This document shows, one piece after another, positions 30,916-37,802 of a DNA stretch of 41,625 bases. The stretch's first letter is position 1, and every line of letters begins with the position of its first letter. Origin of the DNA: a virus; the IMG/VR virus record IMGVR_UViG_3300021178_000023, positions 1 to 41,625 of that record. One strand, given 5' to 3'. A program made the translations under genes and the position numbers. Below the pieces are notes generated by a model. That model was not told the DNA's origin, ran no database searches, and saw only the letters and a list, made by a program, of their open reading frames with translations.

Positions 30916-31548
30916 ATGATTATTGACTGCATCTCGGATTTACATGGATTTCAGCCTCAACTGGAAGGTGGTGATCTATTGATAGTTTCCGGAGATTTTA
31001 CAGCTCGGGATACCAACCAAGAACATCAAGATGTTTTAGATTGGCTGGATATCCAAGATTATGAAAAAGTTGTGGTCATTGCCGGAAACCATGATGGATT
31101 TTTGGAAAAGAATCCGGAATTTTATAAACAATCAGCAATAACATATCTTTGCGATTCAGGATGCGAATTCAAAGGATATAAGATTTGGGGAAGTCCATGG
31201 ACACCAATATTTTGTGATTGGCATTTCATGCTTCCAATTGCAAAAAGAAAAGAAAAGTGGGCCTTAATCCCTAATGATATAGATATTCTTATAACGCACG
31301 GACCTCCTTATAGAGTGTTAGACAAAGTTCCTAGTTATGAAAAGGATAATGAATTCGAACATGTTGGATGTTATGAACTTAAAAAGAGAGTTGATAGTCC
31401 TTTGATGAAGAATTTAAGCTTACATGTGTTCGGTCATATTCATGAAGGATATGGGCAGATGGAAATTGGAAAAACAAGATATGTTAACTGTGCGATTATG
31501 GATGAAAGATATAAACCGGTGAATAAACCTATAAGAATAGAATTATGA
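30916..31548 (+). CDS. Calcineurin-like metallophosphoesterase (MPPED type)
   Basis: A 210-residue protein from ATG 30916 (MIIDCISDLHGFQPQLEGGD). All five metal motifs are present: SDLHG, GDF, GNHD, THGPP and GHIHE, in the compact MPPED1/2-like arrangement of about 200 residues. Enzymes of this class hydrolyse phosphodiesters, some on nucleotides with 2',3'-cyclic phosphate. Beside RtcB and an RNA ligase it could trim RNA ends before sealing; substrate is inferred. Its TGA overlaps the next ATG, so translation is coupled. Confidence 0.85.
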   Translation: MIIDCISDLHGFQPQLEGGDLLIVSGDFTARDTNQEHQDVLDWLDIQDYEKVVVIAGNHDGFLEKNPEFYKQSAITYLCDSGCEFKGYKIWGSPWTPIFCDWHFMLPIAKRKEKWALIPNDIDILITHGPPYRVLDKVPSYEKDNEFEHVGCYELKKRVDSPLMKNLSLHVFGHIHEGYGQMEIGKTRYVNCAIMDERYKPVNKPIRIEL

Positions 31549-31721
31549 TCTGCAAACAATGTCAAAATAAAATTTCACGTAAATGTGTGAAGGCATGTGG
31601 TGGAACTGTTCCTTTGAATGCTTTAGGATGTGATAATGATTATAAATGTGAATGGGAATCTTTTGCTGATGGAATTATTAAAATATTCAAAAACAAAGAG
31701 AATATGAATGCAAATAATTGA
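31545..31721 (+). CDS. Small Cys-rich zinc-ribbon-like protein
   Basis: A 58-residue protein starting MICKQCQNKISRKCVKACGG, with C-x2-C followed by two more Cys and later CDNDYKCEW. ATGA overlap upstream, and 14-base overlap with the RtcB gene downstream. It may be a zinc-binding partner of the repair enzymes. No family name is given. Confidence 0.65.
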   Translation: MICKQCQNKISRKCVKACGGTVPLNALGCDNDYKCEWESFADGIIKIFKNKENMNANN

Positions 31722-32898
31722 TGGAATTGCTGTTTTTGGTGATGCTTTTCCTGAGGCTGTGGAACAAATGAAAGCGGTGATGAATTATGGTAAGAGACCT
31801 GAATATACTGTGCTTTGCGCTGATCATCACATCGGATATTCTGTACCTGTTGGCGGCGTGGTGGCCTATTCCGGAGCTATTAACGTTAATGCAGTTGGCT
31901 ATGACATCGCTTGTGGTAATAAAGCTGTTTTGTTGGCTTGTGATAGTGAAAGTATCAAAGTAAACATTTGCAGGGAAATGAATGAAATTCAAAAGCATAT
32001 CAGTTTTGGAATTGGCAGAAAGAATAACGAAAAAATCGAACATCCTTTATTTGATGATGATTCCTGGAACGAAGTTCCTTTACTCAGAGATCTTAAAAGT
32101 AAGGCATGTGATCAGTTGGGCACCATTGGTTCAGGAAACCACTACGTGGATATCTTTACGGATGAGCTTAATAGGATTTGGGTTGGCGTTCATTTTGGGA
32201 GTCGTGGTCTCGGTCATAGTATTGCAACACATTTTGTAAAAGCAGGGGGAGGGAAAGATGGAGTCCACGCAGAGCCGGTCATTTTTGATGAAGATTCAGA
32301 CCTTGGACAACAATATATCAAATGCATGGAAATCGCTGGTCGATATGCTTACGCAGGAAGAGATTGGGTATGTCAGAGAGTGGCGAAAATCCTCAGATCA
32401 GAAATTCTTGACGAGGTACACAACCACCATAACTTTGCATGGAGGGAACGTCATTTTGGTCAAGATCTCTGGGTCATTAGAAAGGGCGCAACACCTGCCT
32501 TCCCTGGCCAAAGAGGCTTTGTTGGAGGTTCTATGGCAGACATATCAGTTATACTTGAAGGGATCGAAACCCCAACTTCTGCAAAAGCTCTTTATTCAAC
32601 TATCCATGGAGCCGGCCGTGCTATGGGAAGAAATCAAGCCAAAGGAAAAATCTGTAGAAAAACCGGAAAACAAGTCACAGCCGGATTGGTATCAAAACAA
32701 GCCCATGACGAATATATCAAAAAAGCTAATGTGGAAGTGCGCGGAGCGGGGTTGGACGAATCGCCCCTAGCATATAAACGTATAGAAAGAGTGTTAGAAG
32801 TTCATAAAGATACAATTAAGATAATACATACCTTGAAACCTATTGGTGTGTGCATGGCTGACGAAAGAAACTTGAAAGTGGATAGATATAGGGATTGA
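31708..32898 (+). CDS. rtcB: RtcB RNA ligase
   Basis: A 396-residue protein that joins 2',3'-cyclic-phosphate or 3'-phosphate RNA ends to 5'-OH ends using GTP and Mn. Signature blocks are all present: DHHIGYSVPVGGV, VGYDIACGNK (metal-binding Cys69), GSGNHYVDI, VGVHFGSRGLG, HNHHNFAWRE, RKGATPAFPGQRGFVGGSM, STIHGAGRAMGR (guanylated His300) and the terminal KPIGVCMAD. Length is normal for the short bacterial type. The start overlaps the zinc-ribbon gene. In several bacteria rtcB is next to ro60 and Y RNA genes; here they are 5.4 kb apart in the same phage. Confidence 0.97.
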   Translation: MQIIDGIAVFGDAFPEAVEQMKAVMNYGKRPEYTVLCADHHIGYSVPVGGVVAYSGAINVNAVGYDIACGNKAVLLACDSESIKVNICREMNEIQKHISFGIGRKNNEKIEHPLFDDDSWNEVPLLRDLKSKACDQLGTIGSGNHYVDIFTDELNRIWVGVHFGSRGLGHSIATHFVKAGGGKDGVHAEPVIFDEDSDLGQQYIKCMEIAGRYAYAGRDWVCQRVAKILRSEILDEVHNHHNFAWRERHFGQDLWVIRKGATPAFPGQRGFVGGSMADISVILEGIETPTSAKALYSTIHGAGRAMGRNQAKGKICRKTGKQVTAGLVSKQAHDEYIKKANVEVRGAGLDESPLAYKRIERVLEVHKDTIKIIHTLKPIGVCMADERNLKVDRYRD

Positions 32899-32899
32899 C

Positions 32900-33046
32900 A
32901 TGGGATTTATAATATATCCACCTGAAGGCACGAAATTTGGAAAATGTGAAAGATGTGAAATGCCATTTATCGATGATGATTATAGCAAAATTTGTTTACT
33001 ATGTCAGATTACACAAGAATCAGAAAATCTAGGATTATATGAATAG
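32900..33046 (+). CDS. Small zinc-ribbon protein between RtcB and RNA ligase
   Basis: A 48-residue protein starting MGFIIYPPEGTKFGKCERCE, with C-x2-C (CERC) and C-x2-C (CLLC) in good ribbon spacing. It begins 1 base after the RtcB stop and ends inside the RNA ligase start. It could be an RNA-binding adaptor; that is inference from position. Confidence 0.7.
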   Translation: MGFIIYPPEGTKFGKCERCEMPFIDDDYSKICLLCQITQESENLGLYE

Positions 33047-34025
33047 TGGATTAGCATATATTGGAAAGATTATCAAATTAGAGCCTATCAAAGACGCAGA
33101 TTTTATATTGAGTGCGACCGTTATATGTGGCGCAGGGGGAAAATGGCAAGGAGTAGTAAGAAAGAGAGATTTTTCCTTGAATGATTTAGGTGTAGTATAT
33201 TTGCCCGATGCTTTGATTTCTCCAAGGGATGATATGAAATTTCTGGAGAAGAATGGATGGCGTGTGAAGATGCAAAGATTTAAGGGAGTGCGGAGTGAAG
33301 TTGTGATTATGCCTTTAGTGAATGTTTCTTTATTAAATTTTCTTGGTGAAGATGTAACTGATTTATTTGGAGTGGAAAAATATACCAAACCAGTTCCCTT
33401 AAATATGCAAGGAATAGCGAAGGGACAATTTCCCGGATTTATTCCAAAGACAGATGAGCCTAACTGGCAGACTGTGCCTGAATTGATCGATAAATTGCAT
33501 GGTAAGCAATATTATATAAGTCAAAAGTGTGATGGCAGTTCAACAACAGCATATAAGAGATATGGACAATTTGGAATTTGCTCAAGGAATTGGGAGTTAG
33601 AGAAAGATGAGAATAATGGATATTGGAAGATTGCTATTAAGTATGATTTGGAGAAAAATCTCCCGGAAGGTGTTGCGATCCAGTGGGAAACTTGCGGGCC
33701 GAAAGTACAAAGTAATCCGATGGGATTGAAGGAACTAGATGGATTTGTCTTTAGTGCATATAACATCCATAAGCATTGTTATCTTCAATACCATGAATTG
33801 CTAGCTCTTTGTAAGCTGATAAAGATGAAAATGGTGAACACATTAGGAGTTGGCAAGTTTGATGCTACTAAATTTACTGGTGGTTTGGATGTAGATGCAT
33901 GGGCAAAGGGCAAGTATGAGAATGGTAAGGAGCATGAAGGAGTTGTAGTTAGAAGTCAGTGGAATGAAGAAGATGGAAAACCAATAAGCTTTAAAGTGAT
34001 AAACATAGATTATGACAATACCTGA
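33039..34025 (+). CDS. DraRnl-type (Rnl5) RNA ligase
   Basis: A 328-residue protein. Residues 1-150 are an OB-like N-terminal module (YIGKIIKLEPIKDADFILSA, GGKWQGVVRKRDFSLNDLG). The nucleotidyltransferase domain has motif I KCDGSS (Lys163), motif Ia CSRNWEL, motif III AIQWETCGP, motif IIIa FVFSAYNI, motif IV HEGVVVRS and motif V SFKVIN. This N-terminal module plus position of the lysine at about 163 is the layout of Deinococcus radiodurans RNA ligase, which seals 5'-phosphate nicks in RNA. Together with RtcB it covers both RNA end chemistries. It overlaps the preceding zinc-ribbon gene by 8 bases. Confidence 0.92.
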   Translation: MNSGLAYIGKIIKLEPIKDADFILSATVICGAGGKWQGVVRKRDFSLNDLGVVYLPDALISPRDDMKFLEKNGWRVKMQRFKGVRSEVVIMPLVNVSLLNFLGEDVTDLFGVEKYTKPVPLNMQGIAKGQFPGFIPKTDEPNWQTVPELIDKLHGKQYYISQKCDGSSTTAYKRYGQFGICSRNWELEKDENNGYWKIAIKYDLEKNLPEGVAIQWETCGPKVQSNPMGLKELDGFVFSAYNIHKHCYLQYHELLALCKLIKMKMVNTLGVGKFDATKFTGGLDVDAWAKGKYENGKEHEGVVVRSQWNEEDGKPISFKVINIDYDNT

Positions 34026-34197
34026 AAAATATAAAGATTTGAATATCAATGAGTTAATTAAAATATTGGATGAAGATAATCCTGCGATGCATATTGCAAT
34101 GAGGGCTTTAGCAATGCGTATATCTAAGGAAATGAGCATCTTGCATGATAGAATTGATACATTGCACATAAGAATCGATAGAATAAGGAACGTCTGA
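34012..34197 (+). CDS. Small coiled-coil protein
   Basis: A 61-residue protein starting MTIPEKYKDLNINELIKILD, overlapping the RNA ligase end by 14 bases. The C-terminal half is helical with heptads (MRALAMRISKEMSILHDRID, TLHIRIDRIRNV). Likely last well-supported gene of the operon. No family was recognised. Confidence 0.6.
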   Translation: MTIPEKYKDLNINELIKILDEDNPAMHIAMRALAMRISKEMSILHDRIDTLHIRIDRIRNV

Positions 34198-34208
34198 TAA
34201 TATTTTAG

Positions 34209-34289
34209 ATGAAGGATGGAAGAAATATTCATAGGAGAAAGTTAATGAGACAGAAATTAACATTGACAAAGTTAAAAATATTGGTATAA
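34209..34289 (+). CDS. Very small basic peptide (doubtful)
   Basis: A 26-residue frame starting MKDGRNIHRRKLMRQKLTLT; an inner ATG at 34245 has a good AGGAG site and would give 14 residues. Placed just before the terminator that ends the operon. It could be a real micropeptide or chance. Confidence 0.25.
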   Translation: MKDGRNIHRRKLMRQKLTLTKLKILV

Positions 34290-34297
34290 CAGGCACG

Positions 34298-34325
34298 AGC
34301 CTTTCGAGTGGCTTTTTCTTTTTAT
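34298..34325 (+). terminator. Terminator of the RNA-repair operon
   Basis: AGCC (34298-34301), loop of eight, GGCT (34310-34313), then TTTTTCTTTTTATTTTTTC. The stem is short but the T-rich tract is long. The structured element begins 15 bases later. Confidence 0.6.
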
Positions 34326-34340
34326 TTTTTCTTTTTGGCT

Positions 34341-34515
34341 TACTTCGTATCTATGGGTGCACGAAGTAGCAGGGCCCCATAGATTAAGAATACCGACGGG
34401 TCCACACGAAGTAGTGCCATGCAGCTAGAACAGTTCTAGAAATACCGACACTACTGCACGGAGTAGCAGATGATGTGCATGCTATGTGCTGGGGAACCTC
34501 AGCATGTAGATGCAC
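34341..34515 (+). ncRNA. Structured non-coding array with repeated CACGAAGTAG
   Basis: A non-coding 175 bases with three related units. CACGAAGTAG occurs at 34360 and 34405 and as CACGGAGTAG at 34457; ATACCGAC occurs at 34390 and 34442. Stems: TACTTCGT (34341) with ACGAAGTA (34361); ATCTATGGG (34349) with CCCATAGAT (34376), mutually exclusive with or crossing the first; AGTAGTG (34410) with CACTACT (34449) enclosing CTAGAA-cag-TTCTAG; GTGCAT..ATGTGCTG with CAGCATGT..ATGCAC (34475-34515). It follows a terminator and precedes a gene, so it may be a separate RNA or a leader. Could alternatively be a DNA site such as an origin. Confidence 0.5.
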
Positions 34516-34555
34516 TACAAGGATAAGCATTTATATGAAAGATAAGGAATGAAAA

Positions 34556-34870
34556 ATGTTACAATTTGTAAAGCAATGGGTAAGAGAAATTACAGATGAA
34601 AAAACAATAGTTGCAGATGGAACGAGAGATAAGTGGACTAGTTGTGAAGACGGATTACCGCATACAGACAGATATGTTGAAGTTTTATTATATGGATCTA
34701 ATAGTCGTTACGAACTTGGAAAAAATGTGATGTTAACACTTGCAAGATTTAATCCTCGGGTGGGATGGAATATTGATGGATGTGTTGGAATAGTTATTTC
34801 ATGGAGGGATATAGATAAGGAAATCAAAAATATCTTAGACGACCATGAATATTTGAAGAAACTCATATGA
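34556..34870 (+). CDS. DUF551-like protein
   Basis: A 104-residue protein. KWTSCEDGLPHTDRYVEVLL, then MLTLARFNPRVGWNIDG and GIVISWRDID fit the DUF551 pattern common in phages (W-x-S-x-x-x-x-L-P, V-L-V, A-x-F, W). The C-terminus adds a charged helix. AAGGAATGAAAA lies before the ATG. Function of the family is unknown. Confidence 0.6.
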   Translation: MLQFVKQWVREITDEKTIVADGTRDKWTSCEDGLPHTDRYVEVLLYGSNSRYELGKNVMLTLARFNPRVGWNIDGCVGIVISWRDIDKEIKNILDDHEYLKKLI

Positions 34871-35052
34871 AAGAAGTAGACAGTGGCAATCTATCTATAA
34901 TATGTATAACAATAGTTTTATTATCAATAGTTTTATCTATAGCTATATATAATATTCAATATGTAGATAAGATTAAAACTATTAATAAAAGAATCATTTA
35001 TAGAGAGAACAATGTTCCATATAAGTATGATGAAATTGAGATGAAGGAATGA
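34867..35052 (+). CDS. Small membrane protein
   Basis: A 61-residue protein starting MKEVDSGNLSIICITIVLLS. One membrane span at about 9-29 and a basic/tyrosine-rich cytoplasmic or periplasmic tail (KTINKRIIYRENNVPYKYDE). ATGA overlap with the DUF551 gene. Function unknown. Confidence 0.55.
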   Translation: MKEVDSGNLSIICITIVLLSIVLSIAIYNIQYVDKIKTINKRIIYRENNVPYKYDEIEMKE

Positions 35053-35062
35053 GGGATGCATA

Positions 35063-35476
35063 ATGGATGATAGACAGTTTAATATATCTAGCATTGTTTT
35101 AGTGTTAATGGTTGGTGTGTTTGGTATTGGAGGGTGCATGCTTGGTTTACCAAACTATGATGTCTGGCATCAGAGCAAAGCCGGGGAAGCGGAATTGGCA
35201 AGGGCAGAGTACAACAGGCAGATAGCGACATTAGAAGCTAGGCAGAAACTTGAAAGTGCGAAGAGTTTAGCCGATGCAGAAGTCATAAGGGCCGAAGGTG
35301 TTGCCAAAGCCAATCAGATCATAGGAAAGAGTTTACAGGGAAATGAAAGTTACCTTCGATATCTCTGGGTTCAAGGTATGCAAACAAATCAAATGCAGGT
35401 AGTATACATTCCTACTGAGTGCAATTTACCAATCCTTGAAGCTAATAGGTTTAAAGAATATGAAAAAAATAAATAG
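35063..35476 (+). CDS. Membrane-anchored protein with SPFH-like C-terminal helix
   Basis: A 137-residue protein. The N-terminal hydrophobic stretch (SSIVLVLMVGVFGIGGCMLG) is a membrane anchor or possible lipoprotein signal. The rest has the Ala/Glu/Arg-rich helix EAELARAEYNRQIATLEARQ, AEVIRAEGVAKANQIIGKSL and NESYLRYLWVQGM, typical of the C-terminal part of SPFH/prohibitin-type proteins and of small phage membrane proteins derived from them. The core SPFH domain is absent. Function unknown. Confidence 0.6.
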   Translation: MDDRQFNISSIVLVLMVGVFGIGGCMLGLPNYDVWHQSKAGEAELARAEYNRQIATLEARQKLESAKSLADAEVIRAEGVAKANQIIGKSLQGNESYLRYLWVQGMQTNQMQVVYIPTECNLPILEANRFKEYEKNK

Positions 35477-35479
35477 AGA

Positions 35480-35668
35480 ATGAAAATGCTCGATGACATC
35501 GTAGATAAACACATTGAATTTTGCAATACAGAGGTGAAGTTTGGAAAAGACCGTGTTGATTGCTTTACAAATCAAATACTGTTAATGCGCTTGTTTAGAG
35601 AAGAAATTAACGAATTAAAAGAAAAAGTTAAAAATTTAGAGGAAAAAAATGAACCCATTACACTTTAG
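35480..35668 (+). CDS. Small coiled-coil protein
   Basis: A 62-residue protein starting MKMLDDIVDKHIEFCNTEVK (a second ATG lies two codons in). The C-terminal half is a coiled coil (REEINELKEKVKNLEEKNEP). It overlaps the next gene by 20 bases. No family was recognised. Confidence 0.5.
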   Translation: MKMLDDIVDKHIEFCNTEVKFGKDRVDCFTNQILLMRLFREEINELKEKVKNLEEKNEPITL

Positions 35669-35912
35669 ATCATACTCAGCACCACCTAATTCCCCAATAA
35701 CACCACGTACTTATGATGAGAAACGTGAAGATAAACCTGAAAAAGATGTATCATCGCACTCAAGCGATTATTATGACAGTAGCTCAGAAAGCGATGATGA
35801 CTTTAAACCTGCATTTATCGTCTCAGCTCCTGTTAAAGTACCAACTCCTATCGTCAAACCTGCACCCGTGAAAGTTAATGAAGTTTGGCAGATTCTTCAC
35901 TTCGGAGATTGA
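35649..35912 (+). CDS. Disordered Ser/Asp/Pro-rich protein
   Basis: An 87-residue protein. Start MNPLHFRSYSAPPNSPITPR with GAGGAAAAAA before it. It is an unstructured, polar run (VSSHSSDYYDSSSESDDDFK) with a PVKVPTPIVKPAPVKVNEVW tail. The codons use C far more than the AT-rich neighbours, as does the next gene. Function unknown. Confidence 0.5.
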   Translation: MNPLHFRSYSAPPNSPITPRTYDEKREDKPEKDVSSHSSDYYDSSSESDDDFKPAFIVSAPVKVPTPIVKPAPVKVNEVWQILHFGD

Positions 35913-36148
35913 TGAACCATTTCGGTCTTGCCGCTAATATCATCGACGCCTGCTTCCTCGTCATCGGTAAATCCGGCAAAATCCTTAATGCCCGCGGCAA
36001 CCGCATCTGCTTCCTACTCGATATCTTCTGCCTATCCTACTGGATCTACATGGATATAAATCGACAACTCTACTCACAAGCCATTTGTGCCGTTTTCTCC
36101 ATATTCATCTGCATCTACGGCTTTAACAAATGGGGCAAAATAAAGTGA
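35912..36148 (+). CDS. Small PnuC-like membrane protein
   Basis: The start is placed at ATG 35912 (MNHFGLAANIIDACFLVIGK), overlapping the previous stop (TGATG). 78 residues with three likely membrane segments; LDIFCLSYWIYMDINRQLYS, FSIFICIYGFNKWGK resembles the last segments of PnuC-type transporters and small phage derivatives (Y-W, then G-x-x-x-W). Too short for a full transporter. Codon use is strongly C-ended (ATC, TTC, TGC), unlike flanking genes, so it may be a recent arrival. Confidence 0.5.
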   Translation: MNHFGLAANIIDACFLVIGKSGKILNARGNRICFLLDIFCLSYWIYMDINRQLYSQAICAVFSIFICIYGFNKWGKIK

Positions 36149-36349
36149 AAGCTACTAAGTGGTAAGAATTGTTTCAATGAATACTTTTCCTAAAATAACT
36201 AGGTTTTTTTGGCTGAGTTACATAGGAGGGTATACATTCACAACAACAGCAAGAGGACCCAAAACCCCTTGACGTATGCCCTCGACTTTGAAAGACTAGG
36301 ACAAACGGATTGACAAATTAAAAGTAGAAGTTGAAACAGATGTTAACAG
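36149..36349. other. Intergenic region without a clear gene
   Basis: There is one 31-codon plus-strand frame (36177-36272) without an SD, an AGGAGGG not followed by a start codon, and two TTGAC boxes (36269, 36311) without good -10 partners. It separates the plus-strand membrane genes from the convergent small-terminase gene. I see no hairpin terminator here. Confidence 0.4.
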
Positions 36350-36823
36350 TTACTTAGCTTTCTTACTGCGCTTCTTCGGTGCCATTGCCTGCTTTGATAG
36401 GCTGCGCCCTGAGACTATAACATTGATTGTACCAGTTGGCTGGTCGGCAATACCTGCGCGTTTGAGTTCAAGCATTGAGTTCATAAGCTCACGATCATAA
36501 ACATGCATAGTGTGCCTCACGATACCTTCTGAGCACTTACCTTTCATTGCTAAAAGCTCTCGACGTTGTGCTACACGCAGCTTTGCGGATTTAAGTTCTT
36601 TCGCAAAAAGCGGTTCAGCTTGAGCGAACTCCCAAACGCGTTCCTGGCACAGATTTTGATCAGCGATCCAGGTATTAAATACCCAAGCGTCATCACGTTG
36701 CGACCATTCGATAAGACCAGGGATAAGATCGAGGATAAACTTTTGATTATAGACTTTATGTTTACCTGGGTTAGTGGAGATAAGAGTATGTCCGGGTTTA
36801 AAGGAAGTGGAAGATCTAGCCAT
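36350..36823 (-). CDS. Small terminase subunit candidate
   Basis: A 157-residue protein starting MARSSTSFKPGHTLISTNPG after AGGAG. KFILDLIPGLIEWSQRDDAW reads as an HTH-like helical start; the central helices (FAQAEPLFAKELKSAKLRVA) could oligomerise; and the C-terminus is basic (APKKRSKKAK), as in P22-like small terminases that bind DNA and the large subunit. It is 6 kb from the large terminase but on the same strand. It could instead be another small DNA-binding protein. Confidence 0.5.
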   Translation of the reverse strand: MARSSTSFKPGHTLISTNPGKHKVYNQKFILDLIPGLIEWSQRDDAWVFNTWIADQNLCQERVWEFAQAEPLFAKELKSAKLRVAQRRELLAMKGKCSEGIVRHTMHVYDRELMNSMLELKRAGIADQPTGTINVIVSGRSLSKQAMAPKKRSKKAK

Positions 36824-36906
36824 GATGAGCTCCTGTAAATTGCAGTGTATTTGTCAATGAGAAAAGTATCAATGATTATTTTATTGTAAGAAAAGAAACA
36901 AAGTGC

Positions 36907-36936
36907 TTGATTGCAATTGTGGCAATGTGCTATATT
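36907..36936 (+). promoter_or_regulatory. Early-gene promoter with extended -10
   Basis: TTGATT (36907-36912), an 18-base spacer ending TGC, and TATATT (36931-36936). The TG one base before the -10 is the extended -10 element. It faces the plus-strand cluster of small genes that begins at 37047 and is divergent from the small-terminase gene. Confidence 0.65.
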
Positions 36937-37018
36937 GTCATGTATCATAGCGAAAATAGCGTAAGTCACCAGCGATAATATCTTGGTGTATGATGGTTAG
37001 AGAGTAAGTATGATGAGA

Positions 37019-37244
37019 CAAAAGCTAACATAAAAGGAGAATGAGAATGAAGTACATAGCGATAGATAAATATGAAAAGATATCAGAGGTGAGAAAAGCT
37101 TCACAAGATGTAAAAGCACTATCAAGAGTAAAATCTTCTAGAAAAGGAGCTGAAAGACATCATGGTTATAAAGTTAAACCAAATGAGATAGAAAGCAGAT
37201 TGCAAAGAAAGAGTGTGTCAAAAGCTAACATAAAAGGAGAATGA
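37019..37244 (+). repeat. Exact 26-bp direct repeat with 200-bp offset, containing an RBS
   Basis: The 26 bases at 37019-37044 recur exactly at 37219-37244 (CAAAAGCTAACATAAAAGGA, then GAATGA). Each supplies the AGGAG site of the next gene. The second copy also encodes the end of the first protein. It probably arose by duplication of a gene-plus-RBS unit, and could recombine. Confidence 0.9.
37047..37244 (+). CDS. Small basic protein
   Basis: A 65-residue protein with start MKYIAIDKYEKISEVRKASQ chosen at the ATG seven bases after AGGAG. Lys/Arg/Ser-rich (RVKSSRKGAERHHGYKVKPN); its last residues SKANIKGE come from the repeat. No family was recognised. First gene of the early cluster. Confidence 0.55.
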   Translation: MKYIAIDKYEKISEVRKASQDVKALSRVKSSRKGAERHHGYKVKPNEIESRLQRKSVSKANIKGE

Positions 37245-37246
37245 AA

Positions 37247-37444
37247 ATGCAAGCAATTGAAAAAGGTCAAAGCACAGAAGAAGTTTATAAACATAATCTA
37301 TCTAAAATGAGCACACGTGAATTTATAGAAGAACAATTTTATTTAGAAAAAACATTAATGAGATCACCTATAAATAATCCAGTTTTAAAAAATAGATATG
37401 AATTATTAATTGCAGAAAAAGACAAAAGATTAGGGAGGGTTTAA
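37247..37444 (+). CDS. Small helical protein
   Basis: A 65-residue protein starting MQAIEKGQSTEEVYKHNLSK, with RBS from the second repeat copy. Charged, likely all-helical (STREFIEEQFYLEKTLMRSP). No family was recognised. Confidence 0.55.
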   Translation: MQAIEKGQSTEEVYKHNLSKMSTREFIEEQFYLEKTLMRSPINNPVLKNRYELLIAEKDKRLGRV

Positions 37445-37445
37445 T

Positions 37446-37529
37446 ATGTACATAAGCATACCAATGTTATTTATAATGATAGCAATTTATTTAATATTAA
37501 TGAGTGATAGAAACTATGGAGAGTATTAA
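37446..37529 (+). CDS. Single-span membrane micropeptide
   Basis: A 27-residue frame starting MYISIPMLFIMIAIYLILMS, hydrophobic throughout, with a short charged end SDRNYGEY. It lies 1 base after the previous gene and shares a base with the next (TAATG), which supports reality. Function unknown. Confidence 0.45.
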   Translation: MYISIPMLFIMIAIYLILMSDRNYGEY

Positions 37530-37774
37530 TGAAAGAGAGGACATTTAAAGGATTAGTGGAAGCTGTTGAGGAAAACAATAAAATGAATAATGGTAAATGG
37601 TCAGATTGGAAAGACGCATGGCACATAGAAGAAGTGTATGGCGAATTGGAGGACGATTTTGATCACGTCGCTAGAGCATTTTTGGATGAATTAATTGGCA
37701 ATGAAGGGAAGAATAAAAGTTATTACATAGATGCTATGTGCGCGTTAAATTATGGTTATGTGTTTAACGAATAA
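37529..37774 (+). CDS. Small acidic early protein
   Basis: An 81-residue protein starting MKERTFKGLVEAVEENNKMN, Asp/Glu/Trp-rich with KWSDWKDAWHIEEVYGELED and a compact end SYYIDAMCALNYGYVFNE. The acidic surface would suit a DNA mimic or host-protein inhibitor, but no such function is shown. No family was recognised. Confidence 0.5.
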   Translation: MKERTFKGLVEAVEENNKMNNGKWSDWKDAWHIEEVYGELEDDFDHVARAFLDELIGNEGKNKSYYIDAMCALNYGYVFNE

Positions 37775-37802
37775 TCTATAAAACAACAAACAGGAGTAGA
37801 AA

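Noticed and set aside
32258-32770. 170-codon plus-strand frame inside rtcB
   Set aside because: Lies wholly in another frame of a certain RtcB gene, with no SD and no recognisable protein pattern.
36177-36272. 31-codon frame MNTFPKITRFFWLSYIGGYT...
   Set aside because: No SD and no overlap with neighbours; kept only as a note.
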